Part shown: piece by piece, positions 41,850 through 50,857 of the stretch | Layout: each line of letters starts with the position of its first letter | How positions within the stretch are numbered: position 1 is the stretch's first letter | NCBI RefSeq assembly: GCF_000330505.1 | Contig: NW_004443648.1 | Coordinates: 354,073 to 418,072, forward strand | DNA: 64,000 nucleotides | Reading direction: 5' to 3' | Origin: Entamoeba invadens IP1 | Lineage: Eukaryota > Evosea > Mastigamoebida > Endamoebidae | Translations under genes and position numbers: made by a program | The notes under the pieces: model-generated | What the model saw: the letters and a program-made list of their open reading frames with translations, nothing else | What the model was told of the DNA's origin: nothing | The model's database searches: none

Positions 41850-42590
41850 ATGTCAAGCTACGACCGAGCGATCACCGTGTTTTCACCGAATGGACACTTG
41901 TTTCAAGTCGAGTACGCTTTGGAGGCGGTGAGTAAAGGATTGGTCTCTGTTGGTGTGAAAGGCAAAGATTGCATCATCTTTGGAATTGAGAAGAAGTCCA
42001 TCGCTAAGTTACAAGACCCACGAACTGTTCGAAAGATCCAACAGATCGACCAACACATATACACAACGTTCGCAGGGTTGACCGCAGACGCCCGCGTCTT
42101 AATTAATAAGGCTCGTCTTGAAGCGCAAAACTATCGTATGTCTATGGAAGATGCTCCAACAGTTGAGTATGTCACAAAAGCAGTTGCAAATTACCAACAA
42201 AAATATACACAACAAGGCGGATCAAGACCGTTTGGTATTTCGACACTAATTGGAGGCTTTGACCCCGATGGAACTCCAAGACTCTACCAAACAGATCCTG
42301 CTGGGACTTGGACTGAATGGAAAGCTCATGTTGTTGGACGTAATGCAAAAACAGTCGACGAGTACTTAGTCAAGGGATTTGAAGACAATATGGACATCGA
42401 GAAAGCACTTGTTGTTGTTGTGAGAGCACTTTTGGAGGTGGTTGAGAGTAAGAATAACATCGATATCGCCGTCTTCACACCCGACTTTAAAATGACGATG
42501 ATTGACGACAACAAACTCTCGCAAATTGTCCAACAAATCGAGAAGGACAAAGTTGCCGAGGCCGGAGAGAAGAAACCAATTTTGCAATAA
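41850..42590 (+). CDS. PSMA7: 20S proteasome subunit alpha type 7 (alpha-4)
   Basis: A 246-residue alpha subunit. It opens YDRAITVFSPNGHLFQVEYA, the alpha-subunit signature, then EKKSIAKLQDPRTVRKI and FAGLTADARVLINKARLEAQ. RPFGISTLIGGFDPDGTPRLYQTDPAGT is almost identical to human PSMA7, and length matches. It is part of the outer rings of the 20S core that gate substrate entry. No catalytic Thr is expected in alpha subunits. It is intronless and ATG-led at 41850, and converges on the Hub1 gene. Confidence 0.97.
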   Translation: MSSYDRAITVFSPNGHLFQVEYALEAVSKGLVSVGVKGKDCIIFGIEKKSIAKLQDPRTVRKIQQIDQHIYTTFAGLTADARVLINKARLEAQNYRMSMEDAPTVEYVTKAVANYQQKYTQQGGSRPFGISTLIGGFDPDGTPRLYQTDPAGTWTEWKAHVVGRNAKTVDEYLVKGFEDNMDIEKALVVVVRALLEVVESKNNIDIAVFTPDFKMTMIDDNKLSQIVQQIEKDKVAEAGEKKPILQ

Positions 42591-42762
42591 TTTTCACTTT
42601 TATGAGGTTTTGGTCGGAGAAGATAATACTCCTTTATAACACTTTTACTATTAAAATATAGATTACAGTTTTACTAGTTGAATCACTTTTTTCTTAATAC
42701 ATAGAATAACATTTATTTGTAAATTAAAATGTTATTCACGACACAAACAGAAAACAACTCAG

Positions 42763-43002
42763 TTAATGATAATACATCTCAAGAGACATACCATCGACTA
42801 CTTCATAACTCTCTAATGAAATGTTGTCTTGGTATACATTGTTTCCTCGTTGAATTTTAATTTTGTCTGGACGGGTTCCGGTTTTTGCCGCAGCGACCGT
42901 CTTCAGGTCTTTTATTGTGTCGTCTTCGTGGACTTTGACTTTGATCTTCCGACCACTTCGGTCGTTCAAAACGACTTCAATCATACGACCCGTTCCCGAC
43001 AT
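42763..43002 (-). CDS. UBL5: Ubiquitin-like modifier Hub1/UBL5
   Basis: 79 residues from the ATG at 43002 ([11 protein letters not shown]); the alternative ATG seven codons in gives the canonical 73. [39 protein letters not shown] and [14 protein letters not shown] follow Hub1 closely. The C-terminus ends in Tyr-Tyr-His with no di-Gly, as in all Hub1 proteins, which act non-covalently. Hub1 binds the spliceosomal protein Snu66 and supports use of non-canonical 5' splice sites. A GTG-led 12-residue extension upstream is dismissed. Confidence 0.95.
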   Translation of the reverse strand: MSGTGRMIEVVLNDRSGRKIKVKVHEDDTIKDLKTVAAAKTGTRPDKIKIQRGNNVYQDNISLESYEVVDGMSLEMYYH

Positions 43003-43278
43003 CTTTATATAGTTTATTATGTTCTTTTCTATAATCACAATCGATCTATTCGAAATAATATTGATATATTATAATATATAGTATTTATTAATAGTATAAA
43101 TATAGATACCAATAATATAATATAAGTATTTATATGATACCAATAATATTATTAATAATTAATAATACAGAGAGAAGATAGATATTATCTTTATTAATAA
43201 AATTACTATATATAGAAGATATAAAACGAGAAATAGCAAAAAATAGGGTTTGTAAAAAAACCGACAATTAACCACGAC

Positions 43279-43791
43279 TTAGCACTTTTTGGTGTGGACT
43301 TTTCCTGCCTTGAAAGCTGGAGCATATCTTCTGGAGACGAGGGTTGGTTTTTGGTGGAGGAGTGGGAATTTGACGTGTGGACCGACGAATTGTCTCAAGA
43401 CTGGGTTTTTGACATCCTTGTCAGCGATTGTGGAGATGGAGATGATTTGGATTTTGTCTTGTCTGGTTTTGTATTGGGAGGCCATGTCGTTGTACATTTG
43501 TGTGACAGCACCGACTCTTGTGACATCTCTGTATTGTTTGGTGATGTTGTGAATTCCACCGGATGAGACGTATCTCAAGAAGATCTGGAAGTTCTTAACG
43601 ACGGTTGGGTTCTTCTCATAAATTCTAATGCACTCAAGGAGTGAAGCATCAGCCTTCTTAATTTTCTGTTGCTTCTTCAACATCATCCAGAATTTGCTCT
43701 TTGCGACGACAAAATTTGGCGCAAACACTCTGGAACGGAAAACTTCGGACGATGGGCCGGCACGTGTCGCGGTAATATAGAACTCCTTCAT
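43279..43791 (-). CDS. RPL18A: 60S ribosomal protein L18a (eL20)
   Basis: 170 residues. RVFAPNFVVAKSKFW, VKNFQIFLRYVSSGGIHNITKQYRDVTRVGAVTQMYNDMASQYK and VGPHVKFPLLHQ are the diagnostic eL20 segments. Length fits (~176). The ATG at 43791 precedes YITATRAGPSSEVFR, matching the eL20 N-terminus. It is intronless. On the minus strand, CGAACTATAA lies ~23 nt before the start and may be the GAAC/TATA promoter region. Confidence 0.97.
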   Translation of the reverse strand: MKEFYITATRAGPSSEVFRSRVFAPNFVVAKSKFWMMLKKQQKIKKADASLLECIRIYEKNPTVVKNFQIFLRYVSSGGIHNITKQYRDVTRVGAVTQMYNDMASQYKTRQDKIQIISISTIADKDVKNPVLRQFVGPHVKFPLLHQKPTLVSRRYAPAFKAGKVHTKKC

Positions 43792-44221
43792 GAGTGTTTG
43801 TCAAATTATAGTTCGCAGAATAGAGATTTTTAATCACCCACACTTTCTCTGCAAAACCCTTAATATCAGGTTATGGTTTGATTTAATATCCTTATTAGTT
43901 AGTTTTAATTCTATTTTTATATTTTATTAAACCATTTATTACAATAAAAAGCTTATTAAACTAGACTTTGAGTTTTTTTAAACTAGAAACTCACAATTTA
44001 AAAATAGCAAATTTGAATTCAAGATTCTTCTTATCTATAAAGTAATTTAAATATCAATATCACGTCTATATAATGTTTAAAGGTTGTAATACTGAATTTC
44101 AATGTATTACCCATTGTGTCAATAGTCTTTGGAATATCACCATTTATTTCCTTTCTTTGTCAAACCAAAGATACATACAGTAAAAGAGGTGACTATAAAT
44201 ATAATAATAAACAATAAAAAG
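43792..44221. other. Divergent spacer between eL20 and TLDc 1
   Basis: Contains the likely eL20 promoter next to 43792. The rest is A/T-rich. A TTG-led extension of the TLDc frame enters from 44129 but begins with no ATG. Confidence 0.45.
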
Positions 44222-46168
44222 ATGAAATACATCAAAGATTTATTAAAGTTTCATAATAAAATATATGACTGTCATATTTCAATTTACAACAAAAAATCTA
44301 AAAAAGTTTTCGAACTTTTGAAAAACTTGTCGATGAGCCTCATCACCACCTCTGCTCATGAAAGTGCCTCGGATTCCCCTGTACAACAACCAAAGGCGCA
44401 ACACATTATTGGTATATCCAACACACTTATGAGTAAACCAAAGTTAAAAGAAAAGAAACCATTAATTGATGAACCACCCACTCAAACTGTTTATGACAAT
44501 TCAAAATCAGGAATTATTACCGAAGACACTCCTATTCAAAATCAATTACCGTCCAAAAACACTATAACTTCGGATGACGATAATAATCCATTTTTAAACA
44601 CCCCAAAAGATTCAGTTGAGTCCCAACTCGACTCGGGCACCTTTGACTTTGGTTCTGCAGAAGAGGGGTCTGACGTGTCATGCGAGTGTGTGTGTGACAA
44701 CAAAGAGACTGAAAGAGTCGGAGTCAAACTGAAATTGTCCGACTTCAAACAGTCTTCAAAACAGACGGACTTTGGCTTTGAGTTGGGCTACGGTCTTAAT
44801 AGCGATGATGGGAGTGTGAAGCCCAGTTTAGTTGAACCGTCCAAATTTAGTAACAAAGAAAAGAAGGAAGAAAAAGCAGAGAAAATTCTGCTTCCACAAA
44901 AAGTTGAGATGGCCGATGGCATTAAAGATGACGAATTCCCCTCAAAACCAGTTGTCGAAGAGAAGTCGGCGCCCCGCAATTTTCAAACCACATTTGAGTC
45001 ATCCGACAAAACAACGACACCAAAATTTGAAGAAGATAAGTCTTCATATAGTGGGTTTGATGATTTTGGCAATTCCGAGGAGTTTGGGAGCTCCAGTTTA
45101 GTGCAAAAGAGCAGTTGTATTGAAACACAAATGCATGTTCAACAACCCACAAGTGGTGTCATAGATGAGCACCCCACAATTAGTAAAGGGAGTTTTATCG
45201 AGGAACATAAAATGGAAGGAAAGTCAATTAAAATGTGGCAACCATCTTTGAGTGATTTCAAAAAAAATGATGAAAATACTCAGAAAGATATGACAATAGA
45301 AAATTTGAAAGAAACTGAAAATACAAAGAATGATGAGACAGGCGACGCACGCATATGCTGTGAATCGTCAAAACAAAAAAGAAAAAAACACTTTTCGACG
45401 AATAAAACGGTCGAATTGGAGCCTCGGCAATCCTTTATGATTAAAGGGACACATAATAAAGATGAGAAAAATATGAGTATTAGAGGGTTTAAAGGAGTGA
45501 AAGCAATGGAAATAAGGCAACGAGTTGTTGAAGACGAGGAACGATTGAGAAAAGAAGAGGAAGAAAGAAGAGAGCGACAAGAACTTGAGAACAAGACAAG
45601 TGCTTTAGAGCAAGACAAAGAAGAGAATTTGAAAAATGGAATTATAGCATCATATCTCCCTCTTTTACAGGAGTGGACAAAAAAGAAGAAGTACAACGTG
45701 ATATTCAACTCCAAGTTTGATGGATTAAATCGAGAGACGTTCAACAACAGAGTGTGTTTGAAAGAAAACATCATGTTTCTTGTCTTCACAAAAGAAGGTC
45801 ATCTGTTCGGAAGCTTTAACACAAAGAGAATGCCAGCACATATGACTGAAGGGTTTATTATGGACGACCAAACACATTTTGTATTCACCCTGCGCAATTC
45901 TAAGGATTGCCCACCAACAAAGTTTACAAAGAAAAGTTGGAATGGACCATCTGTTGGTATCAATTTTAGTGGATTTAAAGAGGGAGATGACGATGGTATG
46001 ATCCTGGCAGTGAGGTGGGCGTTTTATATTCGCGAGAAGTCCGGGAGCATTTCGCCATCATTCACCTCAGTGTATAATGACATCGTCGGAAAGGAATACT
46101 TTGTGTTTACTACCAACACGTTGATTAACGTAGAGAGGCTTGTCGCATTGGAGTGGAAAGACGAGTAA
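44222..46168 (+). CDS. TLDc-domain protein with long disordered N-terminus
   Basis: 648 residues from the first ATG (MKYIKDLLKFHNKIYD); the ATG at 44333 (MSLITTS) is a good alternative, because the intervening residues are A/T-driven. Residues ~60-430 are Ser/Thr/Lys/Glu-rich and low complexity, with repeated DFGxxEE motifs. A Glu/Arg coiled coil follows at ~455-495. The C-terminal ~135 residues form a TLDc domain: YNVIFNSKFDGLNRETFNNRV, IMFLVFTKEGHLFGSFNTKR, HFVFTLRN. TLDc proteins interact with V-ATPase and protect from oxidative stress in other eukaryotes; Entamoeba has expanded the family. A second TLDc gene lies 4.7 kb downstream on the same strand. Confidence 0.8.
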   Translation: MKYIKDLLKFHNKIYDCHISIYNKKSKKVFELLKNLSMSLITTSAHESASDSPVQQPKAQHIIGISNTLMSKPKLKEKKPLIDEPPTQTVYDNSKSGIITEDTPIQNQLPSKNTITSDDDNNPFLNTPKDSVESQLDSGTFDFGSAEEGSDVSCECVCDNKETERVGVKLKLSDFKQSSKQTDFGFELGYGLNSDDGSVKPSLVEPSKFSNKEKKEEKAEKILLPQKVEMADGIKDDEFPSKPVVEEKSAPRNFQTTFESSDKTTTPKFEEDKSSYSGFDDFGNSEEFGSSSLVQKSSCIETQMHVQQPTSGVIDEHPTISKGSFIEEHKMEGKSIKMWQPSLSDFKKNDENTQKDMTIENLKETENTKNDETGDARICCESSKQKRKKHFSTNKTVELEPRQSFMIKGTHNKDEKNMSIRGFKGVKAMEIRQRVVEDEERLRKEEEERRERQELENKTSALEQDKEENLKNGIIASYLPLLQEWTKKKKYNVIFNSKFDGLNRETFNNRVCLKENIMFLVFTKEGHLFGSFNTKRMPAHMTEGFIMDDQTHFVFTLRNSKDCPPTKFTKKSWNGPSVGINFSGFKEGDDDGMILAVRWAFYIREKSGSISPSFTSVYNDIVGKEYFVFTTNTLINVERLVALEWKDE

Positions 46169-46416
46169 ATTAAATTATGGTTTTGCTATTATGTTGTTTG
46201 GATATGTGGTTAGAAAAATATACCGAGTCATTGCTACAACGTTGTTCAAGCAATGAATTGAAGGTTTTATATTTTATACAACAATTTCCATAATATTTAA
46301 TTATTTATTATTATTTTTGGTCTAAAAAATAAAAAAATATATTTTGAAATAATTTAGACTCATTTATTGTTTGCTGGTCGTTTTTTCAGTGCTGGACTAT
46401 TTTCCAGGTACCTCTA

Positions 46417-46751
46417 TTGGAAATTTTTATAATAGTAGTTGTAAAGAATGTTTTACCTGAATATATGACAAATGGTTACTCGTTTAGGCCAATCTTTAGA
46501 AATGAAATCATCCAATTTATCGGTCATGTAAATAAAATGACTTCTTCTGAAAAAGACCCAATTGTAAAAAAATATCACATAGCCCTTTTCGTGAATAACT
46601 TCTACGTTTAACAAACACTAAGCAAAGAGTTACACTTCTTGAAGTTTATGATGTATTAGAACAACTTAAATTAATAAATTTACAAAGTGTTGTTCAGTGT
46701 ATAGTATGTGTTCATCCAACTTCTGTTGATGTTGAAAGATTATCTTTCTAA
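46417..46751 (+). pseudogene. hAT transposase C-terminal remnant (probable)
   Basis: Two overlapping frames are open. The first runs to 46611. The second, shifted, runs to the stop at 46749 and ends ...VCVHPTSVDVERLSF. The P-TS-x-x-x-ER-L-(F/S) pattern is the hallmark of the hAT C-terminal dimerisation region. The preceding helix (LLEVYDVLEQLKLINLQSVVQ) is consistent with this. No start, DDE region or ends were found, so it is a broken fragment. The assignment rests on one short motif and could be chance in A/T-rich sequence. Confidence 0.4.
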
Positions 46752-47155
46752 ACTCAAGCAAATGAGATCAAAGAATGTGTTTCTTTAACCTGCATACGAG
46801 AGGTTGTTTTACTGTATTAAAAACAAAAAATGGTTTTTTGTCATCTGTATTACACTTTATTTTATATTTTAATTGTTTTATCAAAAAATATATTGTTAAT
46901 AACAAAAAACTGATTATTAAAATAACAAAATAAAAATTGACACTAATAGGTATACAGAAGGCTGAATACAAGAGGCAGAATAATTACACGATAAAGAATA
47001 AATTGATTGACAAAAAAATGATTGGCCAAAATGCCCAAATAACAATTTTGGGTTTTTGTTTTGGGTTTGTTTTTCCTGGAATTACCACTTATTCTATTTT
47101 TATAATTATAAATTGATTGACAAAGACTAAAAACAGCGTTTTATTTTCCATAAAA

Positions 47156-47315
47156 ATGGAACCGAACTTGATTAAGAAACTTCTTTTCGAATTATTCAGT
47201 TCTGGATCTCCTCCAATTCGCCAATTGTGAGTATGAAAGGCTCGAGACTCTATTGAAGCGCATCAACAAGACTACTGGAGATTTGATCATCTCCATTATA
47301 TAATAGATGGAAGTT
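47156..47315 (+). pseudogene. Coding-like fragment, unrecognised
   Basis: An ATG opens 24 codons (MEPNLIKKLLFELF...), then the same kind of sequence continues in another frame (CEYERLETLLKRINKTTGDLII) before stops. Composition is richer in G/C than the flanks, suggesting an eroded coding segment. No family recognised. Confidence 0.25.
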
Positions 47316-47810
47316 GTCACAAATAGGCAATTTGAATTTTTTGAATGGGATGTGTTACTCCGAGTTTCCCAAAAAAACGATTTGTTTTGTTATATGGTTG
47401 ATATATCATTTTCAATCAAACAAGTTCAATCTCACAAGTATTAATAACAAGTAAAAAAGATCAAAAGTTTGCAAAAAATAAATTACTGAAGTTATTAACG
47501 AAAAATTAAAACATTAAATACTTTTCAATTATGAAAAAGATTCTCAATATATTTAATTGAAGTTGGTGGAAAAAAGTCGGGCTCGATAAGATAAACTATT
47601 TTTTCATAACAAACAACTAATTGTATTTTGTTTCTTTTTTGTTATAATTGAAATTTAAATTACGAACGAGAAGAGCGAACAATTCAATTCAGATATTGAC
47701 ACACTTTTAGTGCTCAAATCCCGAAATTATACTTAACGCGAACGCAGTTTAAAATCTTTCTGTGTTGGTTCTTAGTATTTTTACCTTTTGGTTTATTTAC
47801 ATAAGAAGTT

Positions 47811-48206
47811 TTACTGTTTGAAATGGCATCGAAGGAGTGACAATTCGTTTTTTTTAATTTTCACAACATTTTGCGAACATACATAAACGTTATTTTGACA
47901 ATTGGAATCGGTTGCTGTAACAAACTCGTTGCCTCGAAATATAGAAATGATATTTTTTATTGTTGTATTGTGTTGTATTGACTGCATAATGATAACCAAT
48001 TGATTGGTTTGATAACTTTCAGTTTGGCTATCTTTCATACTTGCCAAATCCCCCTTTTTAATTAATTCGCTGTAGTAATTCATTTGTTTTTGATTTAGTA
48101 AAGCGAATTGAGCATTTTGCAATTCAATTTCAGTTTTTGTATTTAAAATATCAACTTTGTATTTCAAAATAACAAATTCATTTATCGTGAGTTTATTTTT
48201 TTCCAT
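47811..48206 (-). CDS. Small hypothetical ORF next to the pogo-like element
   Basis: A 131-residue ATG-led frame starting 26 nt outside the left transposon end. It is Lys/Asn/Gln-rich, with a helical N-terminal half (KYKVDILNTKTEIELQNAQF) and no motif, signal peptide or Cys pattern I recognise. The length without stops is somewhat unusual for ~75% A/T sequence, but expression is uncertain. If real, its upstream region was separated from older flanking DNA by the insertion. Confidence 0.3.
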   Translation of the reverse strand: MEKNKLTINEFVILKYKVDILNTKTEIELQNAQFALLNQKQMNYYSELIKKGDLASMKDSQTESYQTNQLVIIMQSIQHNTTIKNIISIFRGNEFVTATDSNCQNNVYVCSQNVVKIKKNELSLLRCHFKQ

Positions 48207-48233
48207 ATTTTATTTTATAATTTTATCTTATTA

Positions 48234-50394
48234 CAGTCATAACAAAAAGGTGTCTCGTTCGAAAAAACCTGTCTTGAAAAAAACGAATAAATTAATTGGT
48301 ATTTTTCATCAAAATGTTATTATTATGTTATATATAACAAAAACAAATAACAAAAGGGAATAACAAAAAATGAGTTAATTTGCTTTTCGGGGTCGACCTC
48401 TTGGGTTTTTGGTTTCTTTTCTAATATTAATTTTTCTTCAGGAGTCTTGTTCTTACTGCCTTTTTTCCTTCCTCTTGTAGATTTGGGTTTGGGGGGTTCG
48501 GGCTTCAAATACAAACGTATTTTAGACAGACTTTCTTGGTTGATTTGTTCGTCGACTTCGCAGTCTAACAACAATTGTACTTCGTCGTCGATGTTTAGAT
48601 CGTTTGTTTGATGAGTCTGTTTTTTTTTGCAGTTCACAGACTTTAATAGCTGTTATAGAAACATTAGGAGTTGGAAGGTCTTCATATTTAAACCTTCTTT
48701 TTAGTTTTATTGGAGTTATTGAACTAAAAAAGGAAATAAAATTCAGATCCTTGAAAAGGAGAGGGAATTCTTCCCTCAATCTTTTACACTTGAAGGGATC
48801 AACTTGACAAAAGTACTCTTTCTTTTCCGAGTCGTATTTGAATGTTATACCCGCACCCTTAAAAGCCGAAGAGCACGATACAATTGAAGTCGACTTGTGG
48901 AAGGCGGTCAGTATCTCAATTTGGTACTTTTCAAATCGATTCACTTTCACTTCACTTTCCTCTTTTTCCCAATTTTCATTCATCCATTCCTCGCCATCAA
49001 TTCCTTCACCTTTGTCTTTCTTTTCATTTCCTCCAAGAGAATCATGCATATCCTCTTTGTCCTCTACAACCTGAGCATTTCGGATAATACCTTTTTGAAC
49101 CGCAAACACCCTAATGTCCAAAGGTTGAAGAACATGGGATGCGTGCGGAACAAGAGGCACCAAAATGATGTTGTGGACCTCAAGCACTTTCCTTAGCTCT
49201 TCAACATCATGGCAAGAACACAAATCAATAAGCAAAACAGCTTTTTCATAAATACCAACTCCGAGTTCCATTCGTTTCTCGTAAATTTTCGGGATAAACA
49301 CGGAAAAGACCCAATCCATAAAAATTGATTTGTTTATGAATCCGGTCTCTGTTTTTGTTAAAAGTACATGGCCAATAAGCCCAGAATTAACAAGCGTTTG
49401 AGTACAAGTTGAGGTCGGAGTGATTAGAATTCCTGGAATTGGTCCTTCTCCGCTGATACAAGCGAGAAAGGTGCTTCTTCTGACATTACGTCGAACTCCA
49501 ACTTTCAGCACTTTGATATCATCTTTATTCCACAAGACTTTGAGCTTTTTGCGGTCAGCCCATTTTTGATATCCAGATTCGTCTAGATTGAAACAAAGGC
49601 ACCTCCTGACACCCGATACAGTCTTCGAAAGACCAATAAAATAATCAACAAAACTCTGTGTTGGTATCTCAAGGCGTTTTGTTTCGTCAGGGAATGCCCA
49701 CCTCAAAATGAATCCCTCCTTCTTGAGTATATACAAAATTGCCTCGCGTTTAAAACATTCTCCAAATTGTTTCTCCAAGAAGAATTGTAAGTACTGTACT
49801 GTTACCGCCTGCTCCCTTTCAATACAACCAGACACTTCCAACAATAACGCCTTCTTCTGTTCCTCGTTTAAAAGGGGTGGTCGCCCATTTTTCCGAGGTC
49901 CGTACTCCATTTCCAACTCCATTCGCATTAACTGCGTCGAGATTGTCGCACCACTTACTCCAAACACTTTCCCCAAATCATCATTTGTAATTCGGTCCCA
50001 AGGGACTGATGAAGTCAGTGACTTCATTAAGTATATTTGTCCTCTCCGGTCAATTCCCTCCATTTTCCCTCCCAAAAATGCATAGTCAATGAACTGACTC
50101 ATAAGAGAGTCTTTCTCACACCTTAGTTTCATGTCATCCTTTTTCTCTCCATCTCTTCTGACGTTGTTCATGCTCATTTTATTTGTGAGTTCTTTTTAGT
50201 TCCACTCACCTTATTTCATTTTTAACGGAATTGTAAAAAAATATTATTGAAGAAAATCAATTGAAACGGATAAAATTATCCGATAAAAGGATGAAAATCA
50301 AATATTTTATTCGGGTTTAATCTTAGTACATTTCTAGTTTTTTTATTATATTTTTTTACTATAATAATCTTCGCGACAGGTTTTCGTGTTACTG
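48234..50394 (-). mobile_element. Pogo/Tc1-like DNA transposon with TA/CAGT ends
   Basis: A 2161-bp element enclosing the DDE transposase. Both ends read TA-CAGT inward: TA at 48232-48233 then CAGTCATAACA on the left, and on the right, minus strand, TA (50395-50396) then CAGTAACACG. The shared inner block CGAAAA(AA)CCTGTC occurs near 48260-48273 on the left and in inverted orientation at 50375-50386 on the right, so the TIRs are imperfect, with an extra ~18 nt on the left. A TA target duplication and CAGT termini are typical of Tc1/mariner/pogo elements. A CGGATAA-AA-TTATCCG palindrome sits at 50269-50284. Confidence 0.65.
48522..50177 (-). CDS. DDE transposase (pogo/jerky-like, DDE_1 type)
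   Basis: 551 residues as read. The N-terminal ~160 contain HTH-like segments (LGKVFGVSGATISTQL; AVTVQYLQFFLEKQFG). The catalytic core shows FNLDESGYQ (Asp199), LLIDLCSCHDVEEL (Asp318) and SHVLQPLDIRVFAVQK (Asp354), a DD35D-like spacing with the QPLD motif of pogo/jerky transposases. The frame meets an A9 run (48620-48628). Past it this frame becomes Arg/Ser-rich and ends at 48522, whereas the neighbouring frame stays open to 48323 and encodes an acidic segment (NIDDEVQLLLDCEVDEQ) plus an AT-hook-like RGRKKGSKNK. So the natural product may be ~615 residues. Triad and HTH are intact; activity is uncertain. Confidence 0.85.
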   Translation of the reverse strand: MSMNNVRRDGEKKDDMKLRCEKDSLMSQFIDYAFLGGKMEGIDRRGQIYLMKSLTSSVPWDRITNDDLGKVFGVSGATISTQLMRMELEMEYGPRKNGRPPLLNEEQKKALLLEVSGCIEREQAVTVQYLQFFLEKQFGECFKREAILYILKKEGFILRWAFPDETKRLEIPTQSFVDYFIGLSKTVSGVRRCLCFNLDESGYQKWADRKKLKVLWNKDDIKVLKVGVRRNVRRSTFLACISGEGPIPGILITPTSTCTQTLVNSGLIGHVLLTKTETGFINKSIFMDWVFSVFIPKIYEKRMELGVGIYEKAVLLIDLCSCHDVEELRKVLEVHNIILVPLVPHASHVLQPLDIRVFAVQKGIIRNAQVVEDKEDMHDSLGGNEKKDKGEGIDGEEWMNENWEKEESEVKVNRFEKYQIEILTAFHKSTSIVSCSSAFKGAGITFKYDSEKKEYFCQVDPFKCKRLREEFPLLFKDLNFISFFSSITPIKLKRRFKYEDLPTPNVSITAIKVCELQKKTDSSNKRSKHRRRSTIVVRLRSRRTNQPRKSV

Positions 50395-50857
50395 TATTTG
50401 TTTATAAAAAGGGTGAGGTAAAAAGATGTTTTATTTTATTTTGTTTAACGTAAACTACAAAGTGTTAATACAAATTAAATATTTCAAATAATATTTTTGC
50501 TTTTAGTTCTATTTTATAATAATATTTACTATAGAAAGGGGTTTGTTTACTTTTACTTCTATATAATAGATCATTATAATATTAATTTACAATTTTTATT
50601 AAAATTTTTTTTACTAAAGAATATAATACCATAATAAGAAAGAATAAAAACGGATATCAAAACAATAATCCAGGCAAATTCTTCTTTATAATACCACCAA
50701 ACAGAACAATTAACATATATTGAACAAATTTTAATTATTATATATAACTAATATAACTAAGATAAAATATTAGTTATATTTTATCTTTAGCAAAGTAAAA
50801 ACCCATAAAACACGGAATAGATATCCATAAACTATTGCCTCAAAACCAAAGAAAAAA
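50395..50857. other. AT-rich spacer between transposon and TLDc 2
   Basis: Nothing coding was seen. It is extremely A/T-rich from 50450 to 50770. Confidence 0.5.

Larger units (their letters stand above)
46169..48233. other. Gene-poor region with transposon remnants
   Basis: Holds a near-perfect palindrome at 46229-46255, a hAT-like remnant (46417-46751), a 17-bp direct repeat pair (46998-47014 and 47108-47124), a short coding-like fragment from 47156 and a small minus-strand ORF (47811-48206). It looks like a graveyard between two TLDc genes. Confidence 0.55.

Noticed and set aside
44129..44221. TTG-led extension of the first TLDc protein
   Set aside because: No ATG; residues are Ile/Asn/Lys-rich as expected from untranslated A/T sequence.
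47577..47600. AGTCGGGCTCGATAAG as another end of the 35-kb inverted-repeat element
   Set aside because: It resembles the TAGTCGGGNGATAAA end only over the first few bases, with no partner nearby.
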